Below, in pieces: positions 1-10,749 of a stretch of 64,000 nucleotides of DNA. Both the position numbers and the translations under genes were made by a program. The notes below the pieces were generated by a model that was not told the origin of the DNA, did no database searches, and was given only the letters and a program-made list of their open reading frames with translations. Source of the DNA: Proteles cristata cristata (Eukaryota; Chordata; Mammalia; Carnivora; Hyaenidae); assembly GCA_017311185.1 (NCBI GenBank), contig JAESUZ010004802.1, forward strand, positions 186,001 through 250,000, written 5' to 3'. Position 1 is the stretch's first letter, and each line of letters opens with the position of its first letter.

Positions 1-270
1 GTACCATAATGGTGGCTATAGGACATTACACATTTACCAAATGCATGGAATGTGCAACACCAAGAGTGGACTCTAATGCCAACTATGGACTCTGATGATT
101 ATGAAGTGTCAGTGCAAGTTCATCATTTGTAACATGAACCACTCTAGTGAGTGATAACAGGGGAGGCTAAACATGAGTGAGGGCAGAGAGAATGTGGGAA
201 ATCTCTGTATCTTCTTCTCAATTTTGCTGTGAACCTAAAACTGTTCTAAAAAATAAAGTCTTTTAAAAAA
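1..270 (+). mobile_element. Ancient L1 (L1M-class) 3' end
   Basis: The segment resembles the 3' UTR shared by old mammalian L1M subfamilies: a GTACCATAATGGTGG-like start, a track reading roughly 'aacctaaaactgttctaaa', then an AATAAAGTC signal and a short A tail ending near 270. It runs past the left window edge, so its 5' part is not visible. Divergence from the remembered consensus is high, which suggests an insertion that predates carnivores. Subfamily is not assigned. Confidence 0.7.
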
Positions 271-359
271 CATATTGTAAAAATGGATCAACACTATCTG
301 AGCCCAGTGCGATGTGGGGGAAGAAGATACACTTAAAGAGCAGTAGGCCCTGTGCTGTA

Positions 360-520
360 ACCTTTATGTCAGGACTGTGACATATATGCTGCAATGATCC
401 CATTTTACTGGTAAGGAAACTGAGTCTCAGAGAAATCCATCTGACTAGTGAATAACAGAGCTGCGATTCAAATCTAGGGCTCTCTGGTGGCAAAGTCCAC
501 AGTTCTCAGGAAACACATGA
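360..520 (-). mobile_element. MIR SINE fragment
   Basis: The segment carries the reverse-complement MIR core: 'ccattttactggtaaggaaactgag' type sequence followed by a degraded 'cagagctgcgattcaaat' stretch. This is the typical order of an antisense MIR. It is heavily mutated and has no visible target-site duplication, as expected for its age. Confidence 0.6.
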
Positions 521-1430
521 AATAGCTGGAACAAGACAGGGCGTCTTGGGGAACCAGGGTGGGTCAGACAGAGTTCTGGGTGAGGGTATGGGGGGGTGCC
601 AAAAGGTGGGAATGAGGGAAAAATCTGGCCATCTAGAGGACGAGAGATGGCTTCCTGGAGGAGGTAGAGAAGTTTCCAGATCTTTGATATGTGTTTTTGG
701 AAAGGAACTGATTAATTGGACAACATTTACAAATAAGGTGATTTCATTAAAAAGTATGGACTTATGTCTTCTTTCAAAAAAATCACATCTCGGAACCCTG
801 ATTCTCACTATGTATGCCAAAAATTGACTCTGCTAAGTAGACATTTTTCTCATTCAACAGGGTGTCTACTTTCTGATTTGCTCATCAGCTCCTCCTTCTC
901 CAGGGCCACTTTACACATTGGCAATTCCTGTCTGGCTCCTGCAGTCTTTTAAGTTTGGAAACCTCTCCCCCTCCCCATGCACCAATATCTAAGGGACTTC
1001 ACAGTCTTCTTATGTTCTCTTTCTTAAGACTCTCAGCCCCATCCCAGGAAAGGATCACCCTATTACATCTCAAGGCCAAGTGTAGTTTTGAACTAGAGTG
1101 TCTGGAGGTGAGTGGGCTCAAATGATGAGGGAGGAGGCAAAGAGCTTTTGCATCTGACTGGTGGGGTCTTTGGAATTGCTTACCTTAAACTGGAAGGCCT
1201 AAATCGCCACTTTTAAGAGCAGGCCAGGACCAAGTTTGGGCAGATAAAGAAGAAAGATCTCAAATTGTTACATAAGAAATTTAAGTCACATATCAGCAAG
1301 AACTTTGTGATAAACATTGCTATGAGCTGCTGAGAAATTTTTATCCTTGGATCCTCATATCCATTCAGCCAACTGACCTGCTCCCCACCTAGGCCCTCCG
1401 GTAACCATCATAGTTATGACAGTATGATAA
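521..1430. other. Unique sequence, nothing recognised
   Basis: I see no repeat family, coding exon or RNA gene here. The short open frames on both strands lack any recognisable domain and overlap one another. Confidence 0.5.
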
Positions 1431-1437
1431 AGGCATC

Positions 1438-1690
1438 AACTATCATTTACTGAGCCCTCATTGCACATGATTCTGGACTAAGGGCTTTACATTCATTAGT
1501 TCATTTCATCCCTATAGCAATGCTGCAAAGTGGGCACAAATGAAGCTACATTGTACACAAGAAGAAACTAGGCTCAAAGAGATTAATCAAGTGGTCCACG
1601 AGACGCAGCTGGAAAGTGACAGAGACGAGATCAGGTCCAGTAATCTGAATCCAAAGCTCATGCCCTTAACAATGATGCCAATGTCTCTGT
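1438..1690 (-). mobile_element. MIR SINE, near full length
   Basis: In antisense order the segment shows 'tttactgagccctcattg', 'tttacattcattagttcatttc', 'gaagaaactaggctcaaagag' and the trailing 'cccttaacaatgatgcc', matching the whole MIR layout. A short open frame inside it (1540-1740) is a by-product of the repeat. Confidence 0.7.
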
Positions 1691-1734
1691 CCTTCAGTGC
1701 GTGGGCTCAAGCCTCCCTGCATCACAGTGACCTA

Positions 1735-1845
1735 GCATAACCAAAATGTAAAAATGCATATTCTTGGGCCCTACTCCAAAGTGGAATCTCTGCAGATCCA
1801 CCAGGGTCAGGGTGGTGGTGCTTGGTGCTCACGAAAGTTTGAGAA
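1735..1845 (+). repeat. Possible MER20/MER5-like hAT fragment
   Basis: The stretch 'aaatgcatattcttgggccc' followed by 'gtggaatctctgcagatcc' is reminiscent of the 'aaattcctgggcccc ... gaatctctgggg' core of short non-autonomous hAT-Charlie elements. The ends are not clear, so this is tentative. Confidence 0.35.
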
Positions 1846-2519
1846 GGCGCAGGTGGCTGGACTTCTTTGTTTCCAAGGCACACCTCTGCCCAGACAGCAC
1901 CTTCTCGCCCTTGAGAGGCTGGGCCTGGCACACTGCTCCACTCCAGCCTGAGCTCTGCAGGCTGATGAATTATTGAAGTCATTTCATGGATCAGAAGGAA
2001 TATTCAAGGGCGATACCTTTGCCTTCTTATTGTTTAGGAGACAAAGACATAACCTAAGAGAAGATGAGTGACTTGACCCAGAGCACACAACCCAGGGACC
2101 TTCCCTCTACATCTGCTGTGCACTCCGGTGCTGAGGGGTACCTTGCTTCCCCTGTCCTTCCTTTCCCCTTCTTCAGACACATGCACCTCTCTTCTCCCCA
2201 GTAGAGTGGATGGAGTCTCAGCTTTCCTTGGGGGCTGGCACTTAACAGAGACAGAGAAAAACACCTGCAACTGGGTTACTTCAATAGCATTCAGGAAGGC
2301 ACGGGGCCCGTCTTGCACTTATGGCAGAAAGTTGTCACCTTCACGGCGTGCAGCCACAACATTTGCATTTGGACTGCTGAACGTAAACGGAGTCCATATC
2401 CATCCAAAAGTCAGGAGCTTCACCCAGATTGCCTCCCCCCATATCCTCATGCGAGCCCAGAGCATCTCAATTCCTTTGCTCTCAGCATCCCCTGCCTGAA
2501 ACCTTTCAAAACCAATAAA
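1846..2519. other. Mostly unique sequence
   Basis: No gene is recognised. A weak antisense MIR-like piece may lie near 2030-2105 ('gatgagtgacttgacccagagcacacaaccc'-type order), but it is too short to call firmly. Confidence 0.4.
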
Positions 2520-2790
2520 AATCCTTAGGTGCCACTTTCCTCTGGCTTTATGGTTGTTTTTTCCTCCTCCCTTCCTCTCTCTCTCTTTGCAGCTGCCTTC
2601 AAAACAGAGAGGAGAAGCCTCTATTTGGTTCTGACAACAAGAGCTCCCTGTGCATTTTTCGCCTTGTGTTTTACTTCTGTCATTGATCAATAGACTTAAA
2701 TGCCAGGCCTCCATCACAGCTGCAGACTTTGATTGCCCAGACTGTCTTGGCCCAGCGGAGCTTGTCTGCTTGAGTTCTGATGCTGAGAAA
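2520..2790. other. Candidate conserved noncoding block
   Basis: This is repeat-free sequence with a TC-rich tract (about 2565-2590), followed by compact homeobox/SOX/TCF-like words such as TCATTGATCAATAGAC and ACTTTGATTGCCC. There is no open frame of interest. The call rests only on the texture of the sequence and needs a cross-species alignment. Confidence 0.3.
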
Positions 2791-3973
2791 TGTCACAGTG
2801 GGGAGGGGCCATGAGCCTCTGTCAGTGTGCAAGGGAGGGGGGCAGTGACAGCTCTTTCAGGGCATCTGGGGCATCCCACAGGCCCTGAGGGTTACCAACT
2901 GGCTGGAACTCGGTCCTGTCTGGGGCTGTTTGCAGCCACAGGTAAAGTCTGTCATGGCCCAGGCACTGAGTGAGAGAAGCATCCCCAGTGCCCATGGAAA
3001 CCGAGCCGCGTTAATCTGCTTGCCACGAAATCCTCAGGGAGAAAGGAGGTCCTCAAGGAGTCCCTCAAACCTTCGTCTGGACAGGGATGCTCACCAACAG
3101 TGTGACATTTGGCCTGTCACTCAGCTTAGCTGGGCCTCAGTTTCTGCAGCTCTGAAACAGCTCCCCATTCTCACAGGCAGTCTGAGAAATAAATAAAGTA
3201 GACGTGGAAGTGCTTCAGAAAGTGTAGAATGTCATGCAAGTAGGAAGCATAGCATTCGTATCCTCTTTGAGAACTCGCAACACAAGTGCTTTTCGATCTT
3301 CATCCACCTCATCATCTCTCCCTACAGAAGTTCACCATGAACTGTGCTGCTTCCACTACAGTTCTCACTATTGTGCCCTGAAAGTTAAAATTATAGGTAG
3401 ATGTGGAAGAAAGCGCAAGTAGGGATCTGCCAAATTATTCACAAATGCTCCAGTTCAACAGTTACCTTTCCATAATCCTCACCTATACCTGCCACAGGGC
3501 CTAGACTCACCTCCCACAAGAAGTCACTCAGAAGAAGGTCAGGACTTGCCTGGCAGGTGCAGAAAAGGCAGCTGTGGCACCTGTCTCCTTTCCCTATTTG
3601 GGACATGGGTGTGTTTGTCCCCTTGTCAGCTGCCTCTGTGAAGCAGAAGGTGTCAGTCTTTGGTGGCTGGCACTGAGTTCTGCTTATGTTTCATTAGAAG
3701 AAAACCTCACACTTGAGAATGCTGATAGCTTATGTGGTGTCATGGACCAGATCTGAGATTGACCTTTTCCCCTGGCAAGTGGCTCAGCGGTTGTTTGGGG
3801 ACAGAGCTACAAGGACGGTGTGTCTGAGAACCACTTCTCTCTGCCCACATACCCACCAACTCTCTGACCACCAAGGCTCAGGATAGGGTCCCTAGGCCTG
3901 GCCATCAGTGACAGGCTAATGATAAAAACAAATCCATCTGAATGGTGGCTTTTCTTTGCAGAGAGGGTTCTTT
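2791..3973. other. Unique sequence with a weak MIR trace
   Basis: No gene is recognised. A degraded sense MIR may lie around 3095-3200 ('gtgacatttggcctgtcactcagc' then 'gggcctcagtttctgcagctctgaaac', which parallels the MIR 'cctcagtttcctcatctgtaaa' segment). The rest shows nothing I can name. Confidence 0.4.
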
Positions 3974-3990
3974 CAAAGAGGGTGGCTATT

Positions 3991-4459
3991 AAATTATGGG
4001 AAGAGCTTAAATGTCCATCAACTGACAAATAGATAAAGAAGATGTGGTTTACCAATACAATGGAATACTACATGGCAATGAGAAAGAATGAAATCTTGCC
4101 ATTTGCAGCAACATGATGGATCCGGGGGGGTATTATGCTAAGTGAAATAAGTCAGTCAGAGAAAGACAGATACCATATATTTTCACTCATATGTGAATCT
4201 TGAGAAACTTAACAGAAGACCTTGGAAGGAGGGGGAAAAGTTACAGAGAAGGAGGGAAGGAGGCAAACCATAAGAGACTCTTAAATACTGAGAACAAACT
4301 GAGGGTTGATGGGGGTGGGGGAGAAGGAAAAGGGGGTGATAGGCATGGAGGAGGGCACTTGTTGAGATGAGCACTGGGTGTTATATGGAAACCAATTTGA
4401 CAATACATTATATTATAAAAACAAAAACAAAAAAACAAAAGCAAACAAAAAAAAAAACC
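3991..4459 (+). mobile_element. L1, 5'-truncated, with perfect 17-bp TSD
   Basis: The element begins inside the last codons of L1 ORF2 ('atgtccatcaactgac ... tggaatactacatggcaatg', i.e. the W-N-T/EYYMAMRKNE region), then runs through a purine-rich 3' UTR with GGGGGTGGGG runs to an A-rich tail. It is flanked by an exact duplication, caaagagggtggctatt, at 3974-3990 and 4460-4476. That defines a single clean target-primed insertion. Only about 470 bp were copied, so it cannot move. Confidence 0.93.
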
Positions 4460-4476
4460 CAAAGAGGGTGGCTATT

Positions 4477-5857
4477 GCTCATCTTCAGTGCCTTGTTGCT
4501 AGGGGGTACAAGCCCTGAGCTCTTAGATCCCCTGTTGTTTTGAGAGAAGGGTGGAGTGTGAATTATGATGTGAATGTAGCCATGTTTCCAAAAATCAAAA
4601 AGCGTTTGTGAGCTATCAGTTTGCAACTTTTGGTCTAATGCTATGCGGAGCTGGGGAAGGGTAGAAATCCAGAAGGACAGGCATGGAGATGTCTGATTTA
4701 CTTCCCTTTACTGTTTTGAGGAGGCCTGATCCCTCCTAAGGCTAGGCTGGCCACCTTCAGCACAGACTATATATCTCTCTTGCCCCCAGCGGCACCCCAG
4801 ATTTCAGCAGAAACTACTCAGAGCCCTTCTCCCAGAAGGATGGTTGAATAGAACATCTGTATGCCCAGCACCTGCCCCCTATGTTGGCACTGCTTACACA
4901 GCCCCCACCTTGAACACAAACAAGATGCAGCATGGACACTAACATATATATAAATCATGCCAGAGAGAAGGGCAGGAGGGTAGAGGGACACTGCCATGAT
5001 TTCAGCAGTTCCTGATCATTTGCACCTAGTTCAGCGGAGCCACATCTTAGGTGTATTTCCTTTATGTTAAGGAAATTATCCACACTTTGTATAGAAAAAC
5101 ATTTTAAAAAAGAAAACAAAAGAGCCATTTGAATGGTTCCAGTGAATCCACTCAGGATCAAATGAGCCCACAATGAGGGATGTGTGGAGCTCACTCAGTC
5201 ATCCTGAGTGACAACATGCCAGTTGTCCCATCTCTAATATACTAAGTGTTCTTACATATGGGCTGTGGGGTGCATGTCTCCACTTTGTGCTAATCCTCAC
5301 AGACATCAAACACCAAACTTAACTGGTGACGTAAGCCCTGTCCAAGAGTAATTTGGACTTAACTTGATTTTCACCTTTGTCTTTAGAACCCAATATCTAG
5401 CAAGAGAACCTAACCCTGAACTTAGGAGCTAAATTTAGAAATGTTTTATCATTTAGAGAATACACAGACATACAATAGCACACTCTCATGTTGGCTGTGA
5501 TGGAAAGCGTGTGTTGAGCCAGAGAGAAAGGGACAGAGATTCAGCTGGGGCACTGGATGGTGGCTATGGGGATTACAGAGCTGAGTATTGCAGTTCTCTA
5601 CCCCATCTGGCAGGTTGCCTCAAAATCGGGACTCTGAGCATCACCCATCAAGTGTGTCAATGTGAGATTACAAAACAAAGATTAGTCACTCTATCTCTCT
5701 GACTTTTACGCTTTATCTCTCCTTCTCTTGGGAAATAAACTAGTTATAGATAAGCTAAAGGCCACTCCTTCTAATCTCTCCTGCCTCCTTCCCTTCCTTT
5801 CCAAGAGGGAAGTTGCTCTGTATTTTTTCCTTGAATATTTTTTATACTTCACTCATT
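4477..5857. other. Unique sequence, nothing recognised
   Basis: No repeat family, exon or RNA gene is visible between the young L1 and the hairpin at 5858. Confidence 0.45.
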
Positions 5858-5887
5858 CATACTAACACACACTACTGTGTTAGTATG
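5858..5887. repeat. Perfect 12-bp inverted repeat with 6-nt loop
   Basis: The arm CATACTAACACA (5858-5869) is exactly complementary to TGTGTTAGTATG (5876-5887), with loop CACTAC. The stem does not extend further on either side. It is too short for a microRNA precursor of usual length and is not a known cruciform-forming locus that I recognise. Confidence 0.9.
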
Positions 5888-6684
5888 GGCTGAAGAAATG
5901 GAGTCCCTCTGCAGCTAGCTCACTGTTAACTTGTCTTTGTCCTCCTGTGAGGCAATCTTGCTCGATTCTCTGAGTGCACTTGGAATCTTGCATCTCCCAG
6001 GATGCCCTAGTGATGCTCCAGCGCTCACCAGGCTCTCGTCTATCTGAACCTGCCCAGTACCAACTGATCACTCTCTGCTCCCTTGCTGTTCTGTGCTGGT
6101 CTTGTCCCCCTACTATACCAGAGTCACTCATTTGTCAGTTCCTGTCCTCCAGCCTGCCCACCGCACAATAAATGCTTGGAGCAGAATTTGCTGTGTGATA
6201 TTAGTATTATTCAGTGTTCTGTGGGAGGTAAAGGCATGCGGTAGGAGGTCTGTATTCTCTCCCTCAGTGGCCTTGGTGATGTGCCTTGGTAGATCTGAAG
6301 CTTTTTTTCCTTATCAGCCTTAGGAAGGCCCAAGAGATAGTCAGAGACATTCCCTTGGAATAACCATATCAACCCCACAAGAAAAGGGCAGTGGACTATT
6401 TGGTACATTTTTTCTTAACTTACAGCTTAATCACACATTTGGGGGGATTTTAGGACCAGGACCAGCCAGTTTGGCTGAGATTCTCTTGTCTCTTGGTGCA
6501 GATGTTTCCAAAATTGATGTTTCTCAAAACTTAATGCATTTCATCATTACTCGAGGAGCATGGTGAGTCTGAGGTTCCTGGGGCCACATGTGGAGTCTGA
6601 TTTGGTGGCAGAGGATGTCCTCCCTCAGTCTCCCATTGGTCATTCTTCCTTGTCTCCAATATCAATTTTTCAGGAGCAAGTTGA
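5888..6684. other. Unique sequence, nothing recognised
   Basis: No recognisable gene or repeat. Small overlapping open frames at 5974-6323 have no domain. Confidence 0.45.
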
Positions 6685-6845
6685 TTTAACTCAGTGTTTC
6701 CCAAACATGCTCACCACCAGGCTCAACCAAGAGGGCTGATAAGAAATTCAGATAGCCTAGTCCCCAAATCTTCAAAAAGAGGTACTCATGTTTTTATTTT
6801 TAAAACAAATATCCCAGAGGATTCTAATAAGCAAAATTTATGAAG
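6685..6845 (+). repeat. Probable MER5/MER20-like hAT element
   Basis: The piece opens with 'cagtgtttcccaaacatgc' and ends around 'cccagaggattctaataag'. These parallel the 'cagtggttctcaa...' terminus and 'ccaggtgattctaatg' inner segment of short hAT-Charlie derived elements. It is strongly diverged. Confidence 0.45.
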
Positions 6846-6869
6846 TGTTGACTCAATGAAAGCAATCTA

Positions 6870-7420
6870 TTCTCTCAGTATTTTATTATGAAAAATTTCA
6901 AACATACAGCAAAGTTCAAAGAATTTTTAAGTCAGCCCACAATCGATACTCTACAATGGACATTTTACTATACTTGTTTTATTGTGTATCTTTCTACCTG
7001 TACATTCCTCTCTCCATCCGGAATTTTATCTTTGCTTTGAGGGCATTTTAACATACATTGCAGGCATCAGCTCACTCACTCCTAAATATTGCAGCATGCA
7101 TATTATCAACAAGAGTTCAATATTTGTTTACAGTTTTATTTTTCTTTAGAGGTAAGATTTACAGCGTGAAATGCACAATCTTAAACGTGCCATTGGATGA
7201 GTTCTGATAAATGCATACATCCAATTAACTCATGCCCCTCTCAAGATATGGAGCATTTCATCACTCTAAAAAATTCCCTTACACCTCTTCCCAGATAATC
7301 TCTGTTCCTACCTCTCGGAGGCAATTACTTTTCTGGATTTATCCATCACAGCTTTGCCTTAGCAGTAACAACCTGTTAAAAGAAGCAGAAAAAACAAAAC
7401 TTTCTAACAAAATTGGATCC
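6870..7420 (+). mobile_element. Old L1M-like LINE fragment
   Basis: The stretch resembles the commonly seen old LINE segment with 'tgaaaaatttcaaacatacagcaaag', 'cattttactatacttgtttta' and, later, 'gagttctgataaatgcatacatcc ... agatatggagcatttcatcac'. No open frame survives. The family is assigned from texture only. Confidence 0.4.
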
Positions 7421-7429
7421 AGATCCCCC

Positions 7430-9100
7430 AAATTTTAAATGACTAAAGGAGAAATCCTATAGTCAAAGCTGTCTGGGGGTGCCAAGTCTTGAGCCTGGGT
7501 CTCTATGCTGTCCTGCTAAGCATTCTCTGAGGTATCTCTCTGGTACCCTGGCACTCCTAGAAACACCTCTTGCAACTGGTACCCTGGAGCCCTTCTGTGC
7601 CAGTGGATTTCCTTCCTTTGATCCTTAGAGTGCTGCGGCTTTATTCTGGGGAAATCTTGCTCTTCCTAAACAAAAAGTCCCCCAAACAACAACAACAAAA
7701 GGTTCCTACACTAATTTTACAAAGAAGAAGAAAACTAGTTTCAGTTACTTTATGTGTTTGTGTATGGCGGGGGTGTGGGGGGGTAGTTTCTGGTTCAGAT
7801 TTTGGCACATGGCAACACAGTTTCATTCCACAATTCTCAATAAAGCTACCTGAACTCTGATTGTATCAGCAACCTCCAGCTACTTCCCTAACACGCTCCC
7901 TGTAATATAAGCCTGTAATTTTCAGTGTGCAGCAGGGGCAGGCTTTATGGGCTGGGGGACGCAGCAGAGTCTCATCTCGCAGCCTGGTTGCCACAGGCTA
8001 ATTGTGTGGAACAGAGCTAACCCTCAAAATGTCAGAGAGAAGGAGAGAAGAGCCCCACCCCCACCCCACCTCAACTGTCCCTTTGGATGAGAGAAGTAAG
8101 TGGTCTTTAGACCCTTCTGGCCACAAGCCATCTACCAAGCCTTTCTGGCCTAACTGCTCAGCTCTCATTTCAACTTCCCAGGTTCCCTGAACAATCAATT
8201 GCTCACCCATAGGATCCTGGGGAGTGTCACTGAATCCCCAGCCCTGCCTCTCTTGGTCTTGGTTTTACATTTCCACAGCTCTTCTTAAGGTGTGTATCTA
8301 GCATTAATATACAAAGCAGGTTCTCAGTGATTGTTTGCTGAATTGTTGCATAAGAGACTGGATGCATCATGACCTCATCACCACATATTCAGCCCCAGCC
8401 CCATGCCAGATGGCTGTCATCCATTGTAGGCAGCCAGTTATTGCTTCCAGAGCTGCATCAGGGACTCTCCTGACCTTAACAGTGAAACAGGGGTTTTAAT
8501 CAGCCACAGCAGAAGTCATAACCGACCTAAGCACCTTGGCTGTCCATTTTTGGACAGTGGTGCTACTAGTAAATGAGGACATCTGGGAAGAACAATAAAT
8601 GCATCAAGGCTCACTCTTCTGATATGAAGAGACTTTTGTTAGCTTATAGTTTGGGCTGTGCTTGATTAAGATTATCCATCCATAGAAGTCTTGACTGAGC
8701 CTAAATCCCTAACATGAAATTTAATTGCATGTGCTATGATTTGAACACAGTTAGTGGATAGAAGACTCAGTTCACAGATGCCTGAGTACAGGAATTTTAT
8801 TTGCTTTGAACTCTGAGCTCCCATCCTACCAGGTCAGTGAGGAAGTCAATCTCAGCTACAAAAAGCATTATTCCTACACCCTAGATTTTGCTGAGCTCCT
8901 TGTGGTTTAGTCATTGAGGTAGCCATCAGTGCTGTTTGCCAAATATTCTGGCCTCCTTCCCTCTTTCTGGACCATGGTATGATTTCATTCCCCAAGCCCC
9001 CTTTTGCTGGGTGGGGTCCAACCACTTCTGACTGAAGAGTTGTGAGTAGGAGTGGTGAATCTTATCCTTGGACCCATCAGAACTGGCAGCTTTCTGTACC
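7430..9100. other. Unique sequence, no gene recognised
   Basis: Nothing can be named with confidence. The part around 8440-8590 ('gggttttaatcagccacagc' and 'cttggctgtccatttttggacag', the latter a short imperfect inverted repeat) has a conserved-element look. Antisense and sense open frames at 7998-8210 are mutually overlapping and featureless. Confidence 0.4.
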
Positions 9101-9109
9101 TCATATTCA

Positions 9110-9330
9110 GATAGAGCAAAGAAGTTTAATAGTGGGAAAGCCTTGGGCTTGGATTAAAATTCCTGAATTAAGACCTACTGTGGGGCCTTGGGCTAATGAC
9201 TTAACGTGCCTGAGACATCATTTTCTTATTTACAAAATGATACTCAGGATGTTTACTGTATAGGGTGTTTGAGGATTGAGTGGATTCTTTTTTGTAAAAC
9301 TCATAAGAGAGTGCCTAACATGGAGTTGGG
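9110..9330 (+). mobile_element. MIR SINE
   Basis: The sense order of MIR is readable: 'tgtggggccttgggctaatgacttaacg', then 'ctgagacatcattttcttatttacaaaatgatac', then 'agggtgtttgaggattgag'. The 73- and 67-codon frames here are repeat-derived. Confidence 0.7.
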
Positions 9331-9769
9331 ACTTAGCCAAAGAGTTACCTTTTGCTGGCCAGTTATAATCTCAGAGTATCTCTCTTCAGATGACTTAGAA
9401 GAGGTGTAGGTGGCACTGGGCTCTAGACAGCTAATGTTTCCTTCAAAGTCTGCCAGGTTCTATTGCAGAGTCATGTCAGAACACAGAACCAAGTAAGACA
9501 TTTACGGGGGAAAAAAGCAGGCAGCTGCTGGAAATGTGCTGGTTCTCTGCGTTAGGTTGCTATTTCAATGGACTGTTAAATGTCAGGTGAGTGTTTTCCT
9601 CCTGTTTTTTGACCTCACCAGGATCATCGCTCTGTGATCCCAGGTAGAAGGGGTTGGCAGTCTTGATTCACTTGCAGGCTACCCTCTGTGGCTTGGAGGA
9701 GGGGATGCTAATTAGGTCTATGCATTCAGGCAACATCAAATCTCTAGACCTGGAGGTTTGTATAGATTA

Positions 9770-10090
9770 TATTCTTAAGAATATGTATGTATGTATTCAT
9801 TCAAAGATATTTATCTAAGACCTTATTATGCATCAGGCACTGTTCTAGAATCTAGAGATACAAGGATAAACAAAAGAGATAAATAACCATCTCCTCATGA
9901 AGTTTACATTCTAGTGGGGGAGACAGACAATAAGCAAGATAAGTGAGTAAAATAAAAAGGACGTTAAATAGTAGTAAATGCCAGAGAGAAAGACTATAGC
10001 GTGGAAGAGGAATAAGAAATGTTGTAATTTAGATAGGGTGGCCTAGGAAGGCATCATGGGAAGGAGACTTTTGAGCATATCCAGGTATCA
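9770..10090. repeat. Ancient interspersed repeat, family unresolved
   Basis: The order 'attcattcaaagatatttatc', 'caggcactgttctagaatctagagatacaagg', 'gaagtttacattctagtgggggagacagacaataag' is a widespread old mammalian repeat texture. I cannot place it in a named family from memory. Similar traces recur at about 18010-18150, 28985-29105, 38920-39200, 44360-44600 and 55840-56040. Confidence 0.5.
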
Positions 10091-10319
10091 ATAACCCATA
10101 CTGTGAAAATGCCCCTGCCATGTCCCTTTTCAAACTGTCATTCCTGATAAACTAAAAATAATGACCAGGATGTGCATATGACTGGTACTGAGAATAATCA
10201 GGGAAAGGGTGAGAAGAAAAGGAGGACAGCATGGTAGGAGTGTTGGGTGAGGAGATGATCCTGAAAGGTGGAAAAATGCTTATTCACTCAACTGTTCACT
10301 AAATACCTATTTATGCTAT

Positions 10320-10374
10320 AATAGATATTATATATACACACACACATATATATACACATATATATATGTATAGT
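10320..10374. repeat. (TA)/(CA) simple repeat
   Basis: Alternating TA and CA dinucleotides with several interruptions; low-complexity DNA. Confidence 0.85.
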
Positions 10375-10499
10375 AAATGTTTTAAAAATTATAACTAAGT
10401 CTTATTCTGTGTCAGATCCTTTCATTGCTGCTGCAGTCCTCACACCAATAGAGTACCTGCTGTCAAGGAGTTTATGATCTAGATGAGGAAAGGGATCCA

Positions 10500-10745
10500 G
10501 TTAAATGTTAGTAATAGCAAGCACTTATATAAAGTGCACTGCCTGTCAAGCCCTATTTTAAGGTATATTAGGTCGTTTGAATCTTACAACAACCTTATGA
10601 GATAGGAATGACTATTATTTCTATTTTGCAATGAGACAACCAGGAAAGAGCGAGGTTAATTGTTTGTCTCAAGTCACACACCCAGCAAGTAGCAAAGGCA
10701 GGAATCTGAACTCAAGCAAACTTGTTTAAAAGCCTTTGCTCTGAA
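10500..10745 (-). mobile_element. MIR SINE, nearly complete
   Basis: The antisense MIR order is clear: 'caagcacttatataaagtgc', 'acaacaaccttatgagatagg', 'cattttgcaatgagacaacc' (in degraded form), 'caagtcacacacccagcaagtag', 'aggaatctgaactcaagc'. No TSD is visible. Confidence 0.75.
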
Positions 10746-10749
10746 TTAC

